A stretch of 64,000 bases of DNA from Leptospira noguchii serovar Panama str. CZ214 (GTDB lineage Bacteria; Spirochaetota; Leptospiria; Leptospirales; Leptospiraceae), in NCBI RefSeq assembly GCF_000306255.2, contig NZ_AKWY02000023.1, positions 42,501 through 106,500 on the forward strand. The letters are read 5' to 3'. Shown one piece after another: positions 54,921-64,000 of this stretch. A program made the translations under genes and the position numbers. The notes under the pieces are model-generated. The model ran no database searches. It was not told where the DNA came from and saw nothing but the letters and a program-made list of their open reading frames with translations. Position 1 is the first letter of the stretch; each line of letters opens with the position of its first letter.

Positions 54921-55101
54921 ACGATTTTTATTTAAAAATTAAACCGATTTTTTAAATAATATTATAATTTTTGAATTAATAAAATCTTTATAAAGAAAAT
55001 TTTTAATATCCAGATAACCGCAAAACTAAATCCAGAATACTACTATTTCTGCAAATATAAAACCCACGTTAAGTTATCTGTAGTTTCGAAATAAGTGTAA
55101 A

Positions 55102-55506
55102 TTAAATGCTAAAAATTCGAATCGCTTCGGAAAGATCAAGAGCCGTACGAAAAAGAGCTTTGAGTCTAGTTAGTTCGAGCATTTTTTCTATCTGTTGTGG
55201 CAATGAATAGAGAGCAAGTCCGGCACAGGGAATTTTATTCAATCTATTTTGAGCTCCGATAAAAGTGGCAATTCCAGAAGAGTCCATGGTACGCACACCC
55301 GAAAGATCTATTAAAAAAATATAAATCTTTTTTTCAATGAGTTCATTGAAAGTATCTTTCAATTCTTTTGCAGAAAATAGATTGATGTCTCCCTGGATTT
55401 GGATGATAACAGCAGGACCAGGAAGAGTTCCAGAGGAAGAAATATTTTCAATCGAAATTTTCATTTCATTATTTTTGTGATTCATCGAATTAGGTTTAGT
55501 TTCCAT
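55102..55506 (-). CDS. STAS-domain anti-sigma factor antagonist-like protein
   Basis: A 134-residue STAS protein, related to SpoIIAA/RsbV antagonists. I start at the ATG at 55506 (METKPNSMNHK), preceded by GGAGA; the TTG/ATG alternatives add 14 residues. The conserved phosphorylation site is present in LIDLSGVRTMDSSGIATFIG. The first strands read AVIIQIQGDINLFSAKELKD. Members of this family bind an anti-sigma kinase when unphosphorylated. No kinase or phosphatase partner is seen nearby, so it is an orphan member; pathogenic Leptospira have several such proteins. Confidence 0.88.
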   Translation of the reverse strand: METKPNSMNHKNNEMKISIENISSSGTLPGPAVIIQIQGDINLFSAKELKDTFNELIEKKIYIFLIDLSGVRTMDSSGIATFIGAQNRLNKIPCAGLALYSLPQQIEKMLELTRLKALFRTALDLSEAIRIFSI

Positions 55507-56119
55507 GATCCATCTCCGAGAAAGTCTGAAACCTATTATCCATATCAATCCATAAATTCAATAACAAATGAGAAATAATTTTTTGATGAAATATAAAAGA
55601 ATCAAAATATTTTTCGGATTTCAAAAATACCATAAAAGTAGAACAAATTTTGAACATAGAAAATAGACCGAAAGAGATTTAAAAAATCAAACAAATAGAA
55701 TTCAATTTTAAGAAATCAAATACAAATTTTTTCCAATAATCAGTAATCTTATAAATTTTTCTTTTACTCAGAGTTATACAAAATAATATCCAGTTTTTTG
55801 CTCTCTAGGTCATTGATTTCTTTGATTTTATCAACAGTTCTTTTTGAACGATTCGCCATAGTGTGTTTTATGGGGCATCTTTTTGCCTTTGCACGAACCG
55901 TGTCCGAGGATTCTGAATAAAAGCCATCTCAAAGATACTTTATCTTTGCTTAAATACAGATTCTGATTATTCCTTTATACACGACCTATAAATCTTAAAA
56001 AATTGATCGTCCAATCCAATTTTACACGAAATCGCTGTTTTACGAAACAATCCATCTATTAAAAATTAATTTTAGATATGCTTCTTTTAAAAAATTCCTT
56101 TTATCGATCTCACCGTTAA
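55507..56119. other. Intergenic, no gene seen
   Basis: AT-rich with no recognised element before the family A copy at 56120. Confidence 0.55.
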
Positions 56120-56221
56120 TAGAGTTATTGAAAAATGAATTCTCGTTTATTTCTGTTTCATAAAAACGATCGACTAAAGCGGTTTTGTTAATCTAAACTA
56201 TGGAATTTTTCAAAAACTCTA
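56120..56221 (+). repeat. MITE family A, copy 10
   Basis: 102 bp from TAGAGTTATTGAAAAATGAA to GGAATTTTTCAAAAACTCTA, bounded by TA; core CATAAAAACGATCGACTAAA. Confidence 0.87.
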
Positions 56222-56491
56222 ATATATCAAATTTCTATCACGAAATAGATTACATATTCTGCATACATCTCCGAATCAAGTAGATCCCAATTTATATTTT
56301 CCATAAAAATAGAGGAAAAGTTTCACTTTTACTGGAATACTTTTTGTAGAAAAATGAATTTTATCAAGTAAGTTCATCAATCTAACACCAAATACGCGTT
56401 AAATTAAGAAATATTAAAATCTAATTTTAATACTTTGTAAAAACAGATCTTGATCCAAATAAATAGTTCTTAACTTATGAACAAAAGCAGA

Positions 56492-57697
56492 TTAAAACGT
56501 AGTTACACAACGAGTCACCATAGTGCCGGATTTATCATTTGCTATGACGGCTCCAGTTGAAAACAAAATACCAATTGCGAAACTTTTATTACTATCGTAT
56601 GTAGTAGAGGTCCAATATAAACCATTGGCTGTATTTGGAAAAAAAACTGAATCAATATTAGGTAATATACCAACAGCATTACTATAATCTACAATACTTA
56701 GAAGTTCGTTTACATTTGGTAATCTCCAAACTCTTCCTGCCAAAACTTTGCCATTACAATTATTACGAGCAGCATTCCAATCCATAGCAGTCGGCGGTGT
56801 AAGTCCACATCCTACCCCCTGTCCTTCCGTACACTGAGACCAAAGAAGTCCAGTATTTAGATCTCTAACGGTTCCATCCAATTGATCTACAAAAGAAGGA
56901 GCAGGAATTGCGTTTCCGGAAACACAACGTAAACCGAGAGGGGTTACTTGTGTTAAACTGGGTATTCTCACGCCAATAGGTGGAGTAATCGCAAAGTTGA
57001 TCGCCCAATTATTTCCTGCGACCTTAGCATCTATCGTACTTGTCATGTAAGGTGTTCCAGTAAACGTTTTAGAAGGAAAAAACGCGTTATCAATATGGGG
57101 ATTGTTCGTATAGTGAACGATAGAAGCAAGTTCTCTTACCGTGGGGATTCTCCAATTGGTTCTACCTGCATACCCTTCTCCACCGTTGAGAGTATTCAAC
57201 TCGGAACAACTTCCAGGAAGCCCTCCACTTGCATCCGCCCAGTTCATTGGAACGGCAACACCACCTGCACAATCTGAACCGGTCTGGCCTTGTGCACAGG
57301 TTTTCCAAGTAAGCCCATGCAGAGGATCAAATATAGTATAATCGGAAGTAAATTTACAGTGTTGGGTAGGCCCTACAAAATTACGAGCATTTGGAACATC
57401 ATTGAAAGATCCATCAGAGCCAGGCAAACCCAGTGCACCACAACTTTGAGCCAGCCCACCTCCATCCCAGCAAAGAGTCTGACCCGTATCAAAGATTGCA
57501 CCTGGATTAAAGGGGCCGACTGGTGCAGAGCATGATAAATTATTGTTATTGTTTCCCTGATCTTGGCCCTGCTGTTCTGTAGTAGAATTTACATTTTGTA
57601 AATACTGCAATATAACATAGGGAGGATCCAATTTATCCGGAGCCTTTATGCAGAAAAAGAGTGAGGATATAAAAATAAAAAGAAAATACTTATACAT
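56492..57697 (-). CDS. DUF1566 (Lcl) lipoprotein, two repeats
   Basis: The signal [16 protein letters not shown] ends in Cys16, a plausible lipobox. After a low-complexity Gln/Asn tether there are two copies of the DUF1566 domain, about residues 105-260 and 265-401. Each has the Trp/Gly-rich motif and a W-R-L/I-P-T/N-V-x-E-L segment: [19 protein letters not shown] and [18 protein letters not shown], and ends with a Cys motif GLRCVSG or TRCVTTF. DUF1566 is common in outer-membrane and adhesin-like proteins of Leptospira; function is unknown. 401 residues. Confidence 0.88.
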   Translation of the reverse strand: MYKYFLFIFISSLFFCIKAPDKLDPPYVILQYLQNVNSTTEQQGQDQGNNNNNLSCSAPVGPFNPGAIFDTGQTLCWDGGGLAQSCGALGLPGSDGSFNDVPNARNFVGPTQHCKFTSDYTIFDPLHGLTWKTCAQGQTGSDCAGGVAVPMNWADASGGLPGSCSELNTLNGGEGYAGRTNWRIPTVRELASIVHYTNNPHIDNAFFPSKTFTGTPYMTSTIDAKVAGNNWAINFAITPPIGVRIPSLTQVTPLGLRCVSGNAIPAPSFVDQLDGTVRDLNTGLLWSQCTEGQGVGCGLTPPTAMDWNAARNNCNGKVLAGRVWRLPNVNELLSIVDYSNAVGILPNIDSVFFPNTANGLYWTSTTYDSNKSFAIGILFSTGAVIANDKSGTMVTRCVTTF

Positions 57698-58136
57698 ATA
57701 TTTACTTGATGCGCTCCTTTTTTAAAACAGAAAGGATTCCCAAAATAACTTTCATCCTATAACATGAGTTATTTTATTTTAGATTCTTTTTGAATTAGAA
57801 CCTTCCTAAAATGAATTCTATTTTATTTCGGATTTTTATGAAACAATATTTAAAATCCAAAGGATTCAGATTATATTTTGAACCAAATCTCTTTCGATTT
57901 TTTAATAAACAGGTCTTTGAGAACCAAAAGAATCTTCTAATCAAGTATTTTACTGATAATAAACATAGTATCACAAAAACCGGGGTGAAGGCGTTTTAAC
58001 TTGAGAAGCGTTCTGGTGAATCCCCTTAGCCTTAATCTCTTTCTCATTATATCGAACCCAAGTTAATTATATAACAAATAATCTAATATTTTCCATTTAA
58101 ACAGGCTTTTTGAAATAAAACTCGCAGTTATTATTT
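57698..58136. other. Intergenic, no supported gene
   Basis: AT-rich. A 62-codon frame starting MNSILFRIFMKQYL at 57811 has no ribosome site and a random composition; I do not call it. Nothing else recognised. Confidence 0.5.
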
Positions 58137-58412
58137 AACGTGAACTCGATGTAGGAAGCCCATGATTCTGAAAAAGTTGGAATCTGAACTTTACAGATTG
58201 ATTCCAAAATGTGGGAACTATTACAATTTAAAAAATAGAAGCATATGAACGCTTGAATCTATCACATTCAAGCGTGGGAACTATTATACAAAACATAGAT
58301 TTGTCTGTAAAATGATGTAGAGAAACTACTGCAAATCGCGATTTAACAGACAAATTCTAAAATTGTAGGAACTCATACTTTTAGAAAATTTTTACTCAAT
58401 CGAACTCACATT
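58137..58412 (-). repeat. Family B element, reverse copy
   Basis: Plus-strand left end AACGTGAACTCGATGTAGG and right end CAATCGAACTCACATT. Core in reverse: CAAAATGTGGGAACTATTAC, GCGTGGGAACTATTATAC and AAAATTGTAGGAACTCATAC. 276 bp. Confidence 0.78.
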
Positions 58413-58469
58413 AAAATGGAGTTTTGAATTTTGATGATGGTCGTAATTATGCAAAAATCGAATTGGAAA

Positions 58470-58612
58470 ATGACTTTTTTGTATTTCATAGTAGTTCCAC
58501 AATTTTCAAAGTTTAACTATAAACTCACGATTTGTGAGAGTTCCCACATACTATTTTTTTACAAAAAAATTGACCTAGGAAAAAACGGATTGCTTACACC
58601 GAACTCAAGTTA
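58470..58612 (+). repeat. Family B fragment
   Basis: TAGTAGTTCCACAATTTTCA, then GATTTGTGAGAGTTCCCACA and an end CTTACACCGAACTCAAGTTA. It has only the right end, so it is a partial copy joined to the preceding one. It overlaps the nadD stop region by a few bases. Confidence 0.55.
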
Positions 58613-59209
58613 TTTAGAATAAAGTTTATTTTTTAATATATAATCCAAAACTTTTTTTGAAATCAAATTGGGCGTTTTAGATTGAAAAAAAGACTTTCTT
58701 AGATCCGTAGAACTTGTCGGAATTAAAGGATTTTTCAAAAATTGAAATTGAACCAAAGAATTAAGATACGAATTTAGCGGAACTTCTTTCGAAAATCTTC
58801 GAAACACAAAAATCTTTTCAACCTCAGTAAGAATTTTTTTCCAATCTTTCCATTTGTGAAAATTGGAATAATTATCTTCTCCGATCAAAAGTACAAATTT
58901 TCGATTTGGATAGATAATCTTTAATTCTTGGACGGTTTGAATTGTATAACTAGGGCCGCTACGACTCAATTCCAGATCCAAAATTTGAATCGATTGTGAA
59001 AATTCGGAAATAAATAAATTCAACATTTCTAATATATTTTCGGGCAAAGAAATTTTTTCTTCTTTAAGAGGATTCTGACGATTTGGAATTAAAAAGACTT
59101 CTTTACAATTCGAAACTTCCAGAAAAAAAGACTTTAAAATTTCTGAATGTCCTTCATGAGGAGGATCAAAACTTCCTCCAAAAATTCCGGTAAGGACCGA
59201 AGAATCCAA
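58610..59209 (-). CDS. nadD: Nicotinate-nucleotide adenylyltransferase
   Basis: Adenylates nicotinate mononucleotide in NAD synthesis. The nucleotidyltransferase motif is [20 protein letters not shown] (residues 7-26) and the C-terminal SSTDLRK is present. 199 residues, normal. The start is a TTG at 59209, three bases after the proA stop, with GAGG 7 bases upstream; no in-frame ATG precedes the conserved motif. The last gene of the proB-proA-nadD run. Confidence 0.93.
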   Translation of the reverse strand: MDSSVLTGIFGGSFDPPHEGHSEILKSFFLEVSNCKEVFLIPNRQNPLKEEKISLPENILEMLNLFISEFSQSIQILDLELSRSGPSYTIQTVQELKIIYPNRKFVLLIGEDNYSNFHKWKDWKKILTEVEKIFVFRRFSKEVPLNSYLNSLVQFQFLKNPLIPTSSTDLRKSFFQSKTPNLISKKVLDYILKNKLYSK

Positions 59210-59212
59210 AAA

Positions 59213-60463
59213 TCAACCTCGGATCTGTCCGTTTCCGGTAACATACGTTGTTGTTGTTGTAAGATGAACCAAACCCATCGGACCACGAACGTGTAGTTTT
59301 CCAGTAGATATTCCTACTTCGGCCCCCAATCCAAATTCTCCGCCGTCATGAAATCGAGTGGAACAATTGATAAACAGAGCCGCCGAATCCAAAGAGTTTG
59401 TGAACATTTTAGCGGCATTTAAATCTTCCGTGACAATCGCCTCCGTATGACCCGAAGAAGTTTTTTCGATAAATGCCAACGCCTCTTCTAAAGAAGATAC
59501 AGTTTTGACGGAAAGACGAAGATCTAAAAATTCTTCCAAATAATCCTCTTCTTTGACTAGTTTTCCTTTTGGATACAGAGTAAGAGCGGAAGGATCGAGT
59601 AGTAGTTCCACACCTTCTTTTGCAAGCGCCTCTAATAATTCTTTTCGAAACGGATAGCCGTTATGAAGAATTAAATTCTCAGTAGAATTACATACTCCAG
59701 GTCTTTGCACCTTCGAATTGATTACGATCGGAATTACTTTTTCCGGATCTGCATCTTGATCGATATAAAGATTACAAACTCCTTTATCGTGTTTAACAAC
59801 AGGGATTTTAGAATTTTCCGAAACAAATCGAATCAATCCTTCTCCTCCCCTAGGAACAACTATGTCTATTAAAGAAGTCTGTTGAAAAAAAGGAATCATA
59901 AAGGAACGATCAGTTTTATCCACAAAAGTGACAGATCCTATATCAACTTCTTCTTTTATTAGAATTTCATGAAATAACTTTATTAGAATTTCGTTGGAAT
60001 AAAATGCCTCACTCCCCCCCCTAAGAATACACGCGTTTCCTGATTTAAAAGAAAGGGCACCTACGTCGATGGTTACGTTTGGACGAGATTCATAAATAAC
60101 CATCACTACACCAAGCGGAACTCGCCGAGTTACAAGTTCTAAGCCGTTCGAAAGGGTTATACCTCTTGTCACCTCTCCTATAGGATCCGGAAGCGCAGCG
60201 ATCTCACGAACCGCAGAAGACATAGAAAAAATCCTTTTTTCGTTTAAAAACAAACGATCCATCAACGCTGAAGAAAGTTGTTTTTCCTTTCCATCTTTGA
60301 GGTCCAATTCGTTAGCTGAGAGTATTTCTGCTTTACGTTTTTCTAATATATCGGCTAAACTCAAAAGAATTTTATTCTTTTTGGAAGAAGAAAGTTGTTT
60401 CAAAGTTTTTGAAGCCTTCTTAGCTCGAAAACATAAATCCTGAACATATTCAATTTCTTTCAT
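59213..60463 (-). CDS. proA: Glutamate-5-semialdehyde dehydrogenase
   Basis: Second enzyme of proline synthesis, reducing glutamyl-5-phosphate with NADPH. The catalytic Cys is in [20 protein letters not shown]. Other motifs are [20 protein letters not shown] and [16 protein letters not shown], and [20 protein letters not shown]. 416 residues, normal. Its start overlaps the proB stop by four bases (ATGA), so the pair is translationally coupled. Confidence 0.97.
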   Translation of the reverse strand: MKEIEYVQDLCFRAKKASKTLKQLSSSKKNKILLSLADILEKRKAEILSANELDLKDGKEKQLSSALMDRLFLNEKRIFSMSSAVREIAALPDPIGEVTRGITLSNGLELVTRRVPLGVVMVIYESRPNVTIDVGALSFKSGNACILRGGSEAFYSNEILIKLFHEILIKEEVDIGSVTFVDKTDRSFMIPFFQQTSLIDIVVPRGGEGLIRFVSENSKIPVVKHDKGVCNLYIDQDADPEKVIPIVINSKVQRPGVCNSTENLILHNGYPFRKELLEALAKEGVELLLDPSALTLYPKGKLVKEEDYLEEFLDLRLSVKTVSSLEEALAFIEKTSSGHTEAIVTEDLNAAKMFTNSLDSAALFINCSTRFHDGGEFGLGAEVGISTGKLHVRGPMGLVHLTTTTTYVTGNGQIRG

Positions 60464-61329
60464 AAATGATTCCCTCCGTTTCTATTTTTACGGATGATTT
60501 CTTTTACGTCTTCTTCAGAAAAAACACGGCTTCCAGAAGGAGCAACTAACGTTCCAATTGAATTTTTTTCTAAAAATTCACGAATCACATGCATTTTTTT
60601 TCCGTTTAGGATTGCGGTCGGAATTCCCGCCTCAGATAATAAACCTGCGGACTTGAGTTTAGTGAACATTCCGCCTGTGCCCGGTCCGCTAGGACCACCA
60701 GCAAGACCTAAATCTTCTTTGGAAATTTTTTCTAGAAAAGGTACAACTTTCTCTTCTTTCAAAAAACCATCTACACCCGTTAGTATAATCAAAAGATCTG
60801 CTTCTACGATTAAACTTACCAAAGCGGAAAGCATATCGTTATCTCCAAACTTGACTTCTTCGGTTGCAACGGAATCATTTTCGTTTACCACTGGAAGTAT
60901 TCCCCATTCTAAAAGTTGAGTAAACGTATTCTTTAGATTTTTATAACCTTCTTTGGATGATTCCAAATCCAAAACCCCAAAAAGGATCTGTGCAATTCTC
61001 AAATTGACTTTGGAAAAAAAACTGTCGTAGAGATTGACAAGCATATTTTGCCCCATTGCGGCTAACGCCTGTTTTTCGGAAATTGAATCCTCGGAAGAAA
61101 TTGTATAAGGAAGTTCGCTTAACAAAAGTCTTCCCCTTGCAATTGCTCCCGAAGAAACTAAGATTACTTTTTTTCCTAGATCTCTAAGATGACGAATATC
61201 ACTTACCAATTGAAATAGAAAATCGTTTACTTCCGACGGAAGTCCAGAAAGTCTTGCGGAACCTACTTTGATGACTATTTTTTCCGCATTACGAATTTTT
61301 TCAGAAAGTGAGTTTCGTTCCGATTTCAT
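60460..61329 (-). CDS. proB: Glutamate 5-kinase without PUA domain
   Basis: First enzyme of proline synthesis, phosphorylating glutamate; it is the usual target of proline feedback. The amino-acid kinase domain is complete: [49 protein letters not shown] and [20 protein letters not shown]. At 289 residues it lacks the C-terminal PUA domain of E. coli ProB (about 367 residues), a known natural variant. The ATG at 61329 lies 23 bases after the obgE stop. Confidence 0.95.
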   Translation of the reverse strand: MKSERNSLSEKIRNAEKIVIKVGSARLSGLPSEVNDFLFQLVSDIRHLRDLGKKVILVSSGAIARGRLLLSELPYTISSEDSISEKQALAAMGQNMLVNLYDSFFSKVNLRIAQILFGVLDLESSKEGYKNLKNTFTQLLEWGILPVVNENDSVATEEVKFGDNDMLSALVSLIVEADLLIILTGVDGFLKEEKVVPFLEKISKEDLGLAGGPSGPGTGGMFTKLKSAGLLSEAGIPTAILNGKKMHVIREFLEKNSIGTLVAPSGSRVFSEEDVKEIIRKNRNGGNHL

Positions 61330-61352
61330 TCTATTTTATCCTTACTACCTCT

Positions 61353-62423
61353 TTAGCTTTCAAAAATATCCGATTCACTCGAAGAGATAAACTTTGCCTC
61401 TTTGATTGGATTTAGAATCCTTTCGATTTCATTTTTGAAAAAAGTTTCATCCATATTTTCTAAAAGTTCTTCTAAATTTATTTCTTGATCTGCAGAAATC
61501 GCAACTACCTTTCCTAGATGAGAAACTTTTGCGATCACATCTTTTGTAAACTCAGGATCGTTCCAAATATCAATTTTATTCAATACGATTAAATAAGGCC
61601 GATTTAATAATTCTGGATTATAGGTAGAAAGTTCGTTTCGAAGCATTTTAAGATCTTCTTCAATGTCGAGAGAAGATGCATCAAACAAATATAATATTCC
61701 TTTGACTCTTTCGATATGACGCAAAAAAGATAGACCCAGCCCAATCCCCATACTAGCACCTTCAATAATTCCAGGAATATCGGCAATGGTAAAACGAAAG
61801 ATGTCTCCTCTTCGCTTAACAACACCTAGGTTAGGAGAAAGTGTAGTAAACGCATAACCGGCAATTTTTGGATGTGCGTCTGTAATTTTAGAAATCAAAG
61901 TGGACTTGCCCGCGTTCGGCAAACCTACAATTCCCACATCTGCTAATAGCTTGAGAGAAAGACGTAAGAATTTATATTCCCCTTCTTCTCCTGGTTGTGC
62001 AAAACGTGGGGTTTGATTGGTAGAAGTTTTAAAATGTGCGTTTCCCTTTCCACCTCTACCTCCTTTGACTACTACAAATTCTTGTGTATCGGATACAAAA
62101 TCGAATAATAGATCTCCCGTTTCCTCGTCATAGATTTGTGTTCCGAGAGGAACAAACAAAATTAAGTCTTCTCCTTTTTTCCCGGAACAGTTATCTCCTA
62201 CTCCCGGAAATCCCGCTTGAGCTTTGAATTTTCTTTTAGAGAGATATTTATCCAAGGTATACATGGAAAGATTGGGGCGAATGACCACATTCCCTCCGAT
62301 TCCTCCGTCTCCTCCGTCTGGCCCTCCAAACTCGACGTATTTCTCTCTACGGAAATGAACAGACCCGGCCCCGCCGTGACCGGCGAACACTTCTATGGCG
62401 ACTTCATCTACAAAGGATTCCAT
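61353..62423 (-). CDS. obgE: GTPase ObgE/CgtA
   Basis: An essential ribosome-assembly GTPase that binds the large subunit. The N-terminal Obg fold is glycine-rich ([40 protein letters not shown]), followed by the G domain with [10 protein letters not shown] (G1), DIPGIIEGA (G3) and VLNKIDIW (G4). 356 residues; it ends with a short C-terminal tail rather than a full OCT domain. It is downstream of rpmA, with a hairpin between them, a common gene order. Confidence 0.95.
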   Translation of the reverse strand: MESFVDEVAIEVFAGHGGAGSVHFRREKYVEFGGPDGGDGGIGGNVVIRPNLSMYTLDKYLSKRKFKAQAGFPGVGDNCSGKKGEDLILFVPLGTQIYDEETGDLLFDFVSDTQEFVVVKGGRGGKGNAHFKTSTNQTPRFAQPGEEGEYKFLRLSLKLLADVGIVGLPNAGKSTLISKITDAHPKIAGYAFTTLSPNLGVVKRRGDIFRFTIADIPGIIEGASMGIGLGLSFLRHIERVKGILYLFDASSLDIEEDLKMLRNELSTYNPELLNRPYLIVLNKIDIWNDPEFTKDVIAKVSHLGKVVAISADQEINLEELLENMDETFFKNEIERILNPIKEAKFISSSESDIFES

Positions 62424-62454
62424 AATATTTGAATATTCTAAATTTTGAAACTAA

Positions 62455-62511
<57 letters not shown>

Positions 62512-62538
62512 CATCCGGTTTGAATTGAACTATGAAAG

Positions 62539-62793
62539 TTATTCCGGGTAAACGGAAACCTGCATTTTTAATTTGGTAACCATTTCAAACTTCACTTTTC
62601 CGGTTACAAGAGCAAATAACGTGTGATCTTTACCAAGTCCTACGTTATTACCTGGACGAAACTTTGTCCCTCTTTGACGAACTAAAATATTTCCTGCAAG
62701 AACGGATTCTCCTCCGAAACGTTTTACCCCTAGTCTCTGGGAATTAGAATCTCTACCGTTTTTTGAAGATCCGCCACCTTTCTTATGTGCCAT
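62539..62793 (-). CDS. rpmA: 50S ribosomal protein L27
   Basis: 84-residue L27, a protein near the peptidyl transferase centre. It begins [20 protein letters not shown], the direct start of mature L27, with no N-terminal extension; a TAG stop lies in frame 15 bases upstream, so none can be hidden. The core [20 protein letters not shown] is typical. A TAGGAG ribosome site lies 9 bases upstream. It overlaps the prp stop by 11 bases. Confidence 0.97.
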
Positions 62794-63105
62794 TTTCTGG
62801 TACTCCTATCAGTTCAATTTCTGTCGGATATTGGTTCTTTAGATTTTTTAATCCTGAGAGAACCAATTCGAAACTATTTTGTATCAATGCGTCTTGTCCA
62901 AGAACTTCAAACCGAAGATACCCATCGCGGATTTCAGCGGGTTTTGTTTTGCCGGATTGTAATAGGTGCAGATATAAAGTCTGAACCAAAACTGAAACGG
63001 CAGAACAAAGAAGATTCTCACCTTTTTTTCCAAGGGAAGTAGAGGAATGTCCCTCACTTTCCAAGGAAGAATAAAATTTCCCGGTCCGAGTAATCCGGAT
63101 TCGGA

Positions 63106-63109
<4 letters not shown>
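62783..63109 (-). CDS. prp: Ribosomal-processing cysteine protease Prp
   Basis: In Firmicutes, Prp removes an N-terminal extension from L27. The catalytic pair is seen in [20 protein letters not shown] (His and Cys, spaced about 12 residues). The downstream [20 protein letters not shown] also fits. The start is a TTG at 63109 overlapping the rplU stop by four bases, and the gene sits between rplU and rpmA as in Firmicutes. The Asp normally two residues before the Cys is replaced (GENLLC). Because L27 here has no extension, the substrate is unclear. 108 residues. Confidence 0.88.
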
Positions 63110-63420
<311 letters not shown>

Positions 63421-63457
63421 TTCTTTCCGGCCTGTTTTTAAGTCGTTTTCAACCAAT

Positions 63458-63482
63458 TTGACCGACAAGACTTGTCGGTCAA
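63458..63482 (-). promoter_or_regulatory. 25-bp palindrome upstream of rplU
   Basis: TTGACCGACAAG / CTTGTCGGTCAA, perfect 12-bp arms around one base, 38 bases upstream of the L21 start. No T-run follows in the minus direction, so it is not a simple terminator. It may be an operator or a hairpin in the 5' untranslated RNA used for autoregulation of ribosomal-protein synthesis. Confidence 0.6.
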
Positions 63483-63898
63483 GGGAAATTAGATCTTTAT
63501 GTTTGATGAGTTCCTAGTTTCTCTGTGATCTAAATCAAAAATTGTCGAACCTACCTAGGATCGTCCAAATTCGGACAAACTTCCAAAAATTGTATGTCTT
63601 TGAAATGTAGGAACTATTACAAAATATTGATATTGTCTGTGAATTACTAAAATGTGAAATCATTTCAAACTAAGGAGACTAGCTTATACTCAAATCTTTG
63701 GATATGTGAAACTGATGCATAAGTTTAGTAACAAAACGAAATTCGAAAACCCATCCAACTTGCAAAAGGGACGTAACACGTAAGAACTCCTACAAAAGAA
63801 ATTGTCGAAAACTGATGAATAACTCTGAAAAGACGACTTCTATAGGAACTACCACAAATTGTAAAAATAAATTTTTTACATAGAATTTATACTATAAT
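63483..63898. repeat. Intergenic with scattered family B fragments
   Basis: Contains ATGTAGGAACTATTACAAAA near 63604 and TAGGAACTACCACAAATTGT near 63842, both family B blocks in reverse, without ends. No gene seen. Confidence 0.5.
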
Positions 63899-64000
63899 AA
63901 CGCGAGTTCTGCGTAAAAAAAATTAGAAAGAATTTTTTAAAAGTAGCAGTTCTGGATTTTCAAAATTGATCTGCAAAATAAAGACACAGTAAACTAAACT
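63899..64000 (+). repeat. Family B element, left part, running off the window
   Basis: Begins AACGCGAGTTCTGCGTAAAA, then AAAATTAGAAAGAATTTTTT, as in the complete copies. The right end is beyond the window. Confidence 0.7.

Noticed and set aside
57811..57999. 62-codon frame between the DUF1566 gene and family B repeat
   Set aside because: No ribosome site, AT-driven composition rich in Phe, Lys and Asn; not supported.
63457..63483. LexA-type box (TTTG-N5-CAAA) at the rplU palindrome
   Set aside because: The sequence reads TTTG-N5-CAAG and is part of a longer palindrome; one arm deviates and a ribosomal-protein operon is an unlikely SOS target.

Overview
The window is AT-rich (about one third GC by eye) and comes from a pathogenic Leptospira of the L. 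interrogans/kirschneri/noguchii type. I infer this from periplasmic-flagellar hook genes, many lipoproteins with short spirochaetal lipoboxes, leucine-rich-repeat and DUF1566 proteins, leptospiral sphingomyelinase-like genes, a ColA-type M9 collagenase, and dense small interspersed repeats. The species is not proven by the sequence alone.

Layout. 1-4.9 kb: a GAF-domain protein running off the left edge, then flagellar fliK-flgD-flgE on the minus strand. 5-19.6 kb: an accessory stretch of lipoproteins, an alpha/beta hydrolase, a TfoX_N-like protein with a histone-H1-like tail, a nitrilase-type enzyme, a globin-like protein with Cys at the proximal-His position, a complete IS982-family element, an orphan adenine methyltransferase and a decayed IS630 transposase. 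19.7-23.1 kb: a sphingomyelinase-like protein with lost catalytic residues, then marR-maoC-lipoprotein. 23.4-35.2 kb: a tight complex I operon nuoABCDEFHJKLMN, with no nuoG or nuoI. 35.2-47.2 kb: repeats, small membrane and lipoproteins, an ECF sigma/anti-sigma pair with a divergent envelope gene, an LRR protein, the colA collagenase and an aldehyde dehydrogenase. 48.6-53.5 kb: an ATPase-like/HDOD signalling protein, acetolactate synthase genes preceded by a leader peptide and attenuator, and thiol peroxidase. 54-58 kb: a sphingomyelinase paralogue lacking its whole catalytic domain, a STAS protein and a DUF1566 lipoprotein. 58.6-63.4 kb: a housekeeping cluster rplU-prp-rpmA-obgE-proB-proA-nadD.

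The gaps between genes are largely filled by four small repeat families. Family A (about 100 bp, ten copies) has TA-flanked ends matching TAGAGTTGTTGAAAAATT. Families B (about 230 bp units, one internally amplified) and C have ends matching AACGTGAGTTCGGCGTAA, the same as the ends of the intact IS982 element at 15.4-16.4 kb, so that transposase is the likely source of their mobility. Family D (107 bp) has GTCCCAAAAC ends.

The most notable regulatory find is a textbook ribosome-mediated attenuator in front of ilvB. It has a 32-codon leader rich in Ile/Val/Leu codons, a UUCG-capped first hairpin, an antiterminator pairing and a strong intrinsic terminator. Other points of interest are a transposase start codon buried in a perfect 16-bp stem, complex I without NuoG/NuoI, Prp protease next to an L27 with no cleavable extension, a cysteine-free FlgE, and two sphingomyelinase-like genes that look catalytically dead in different ways.
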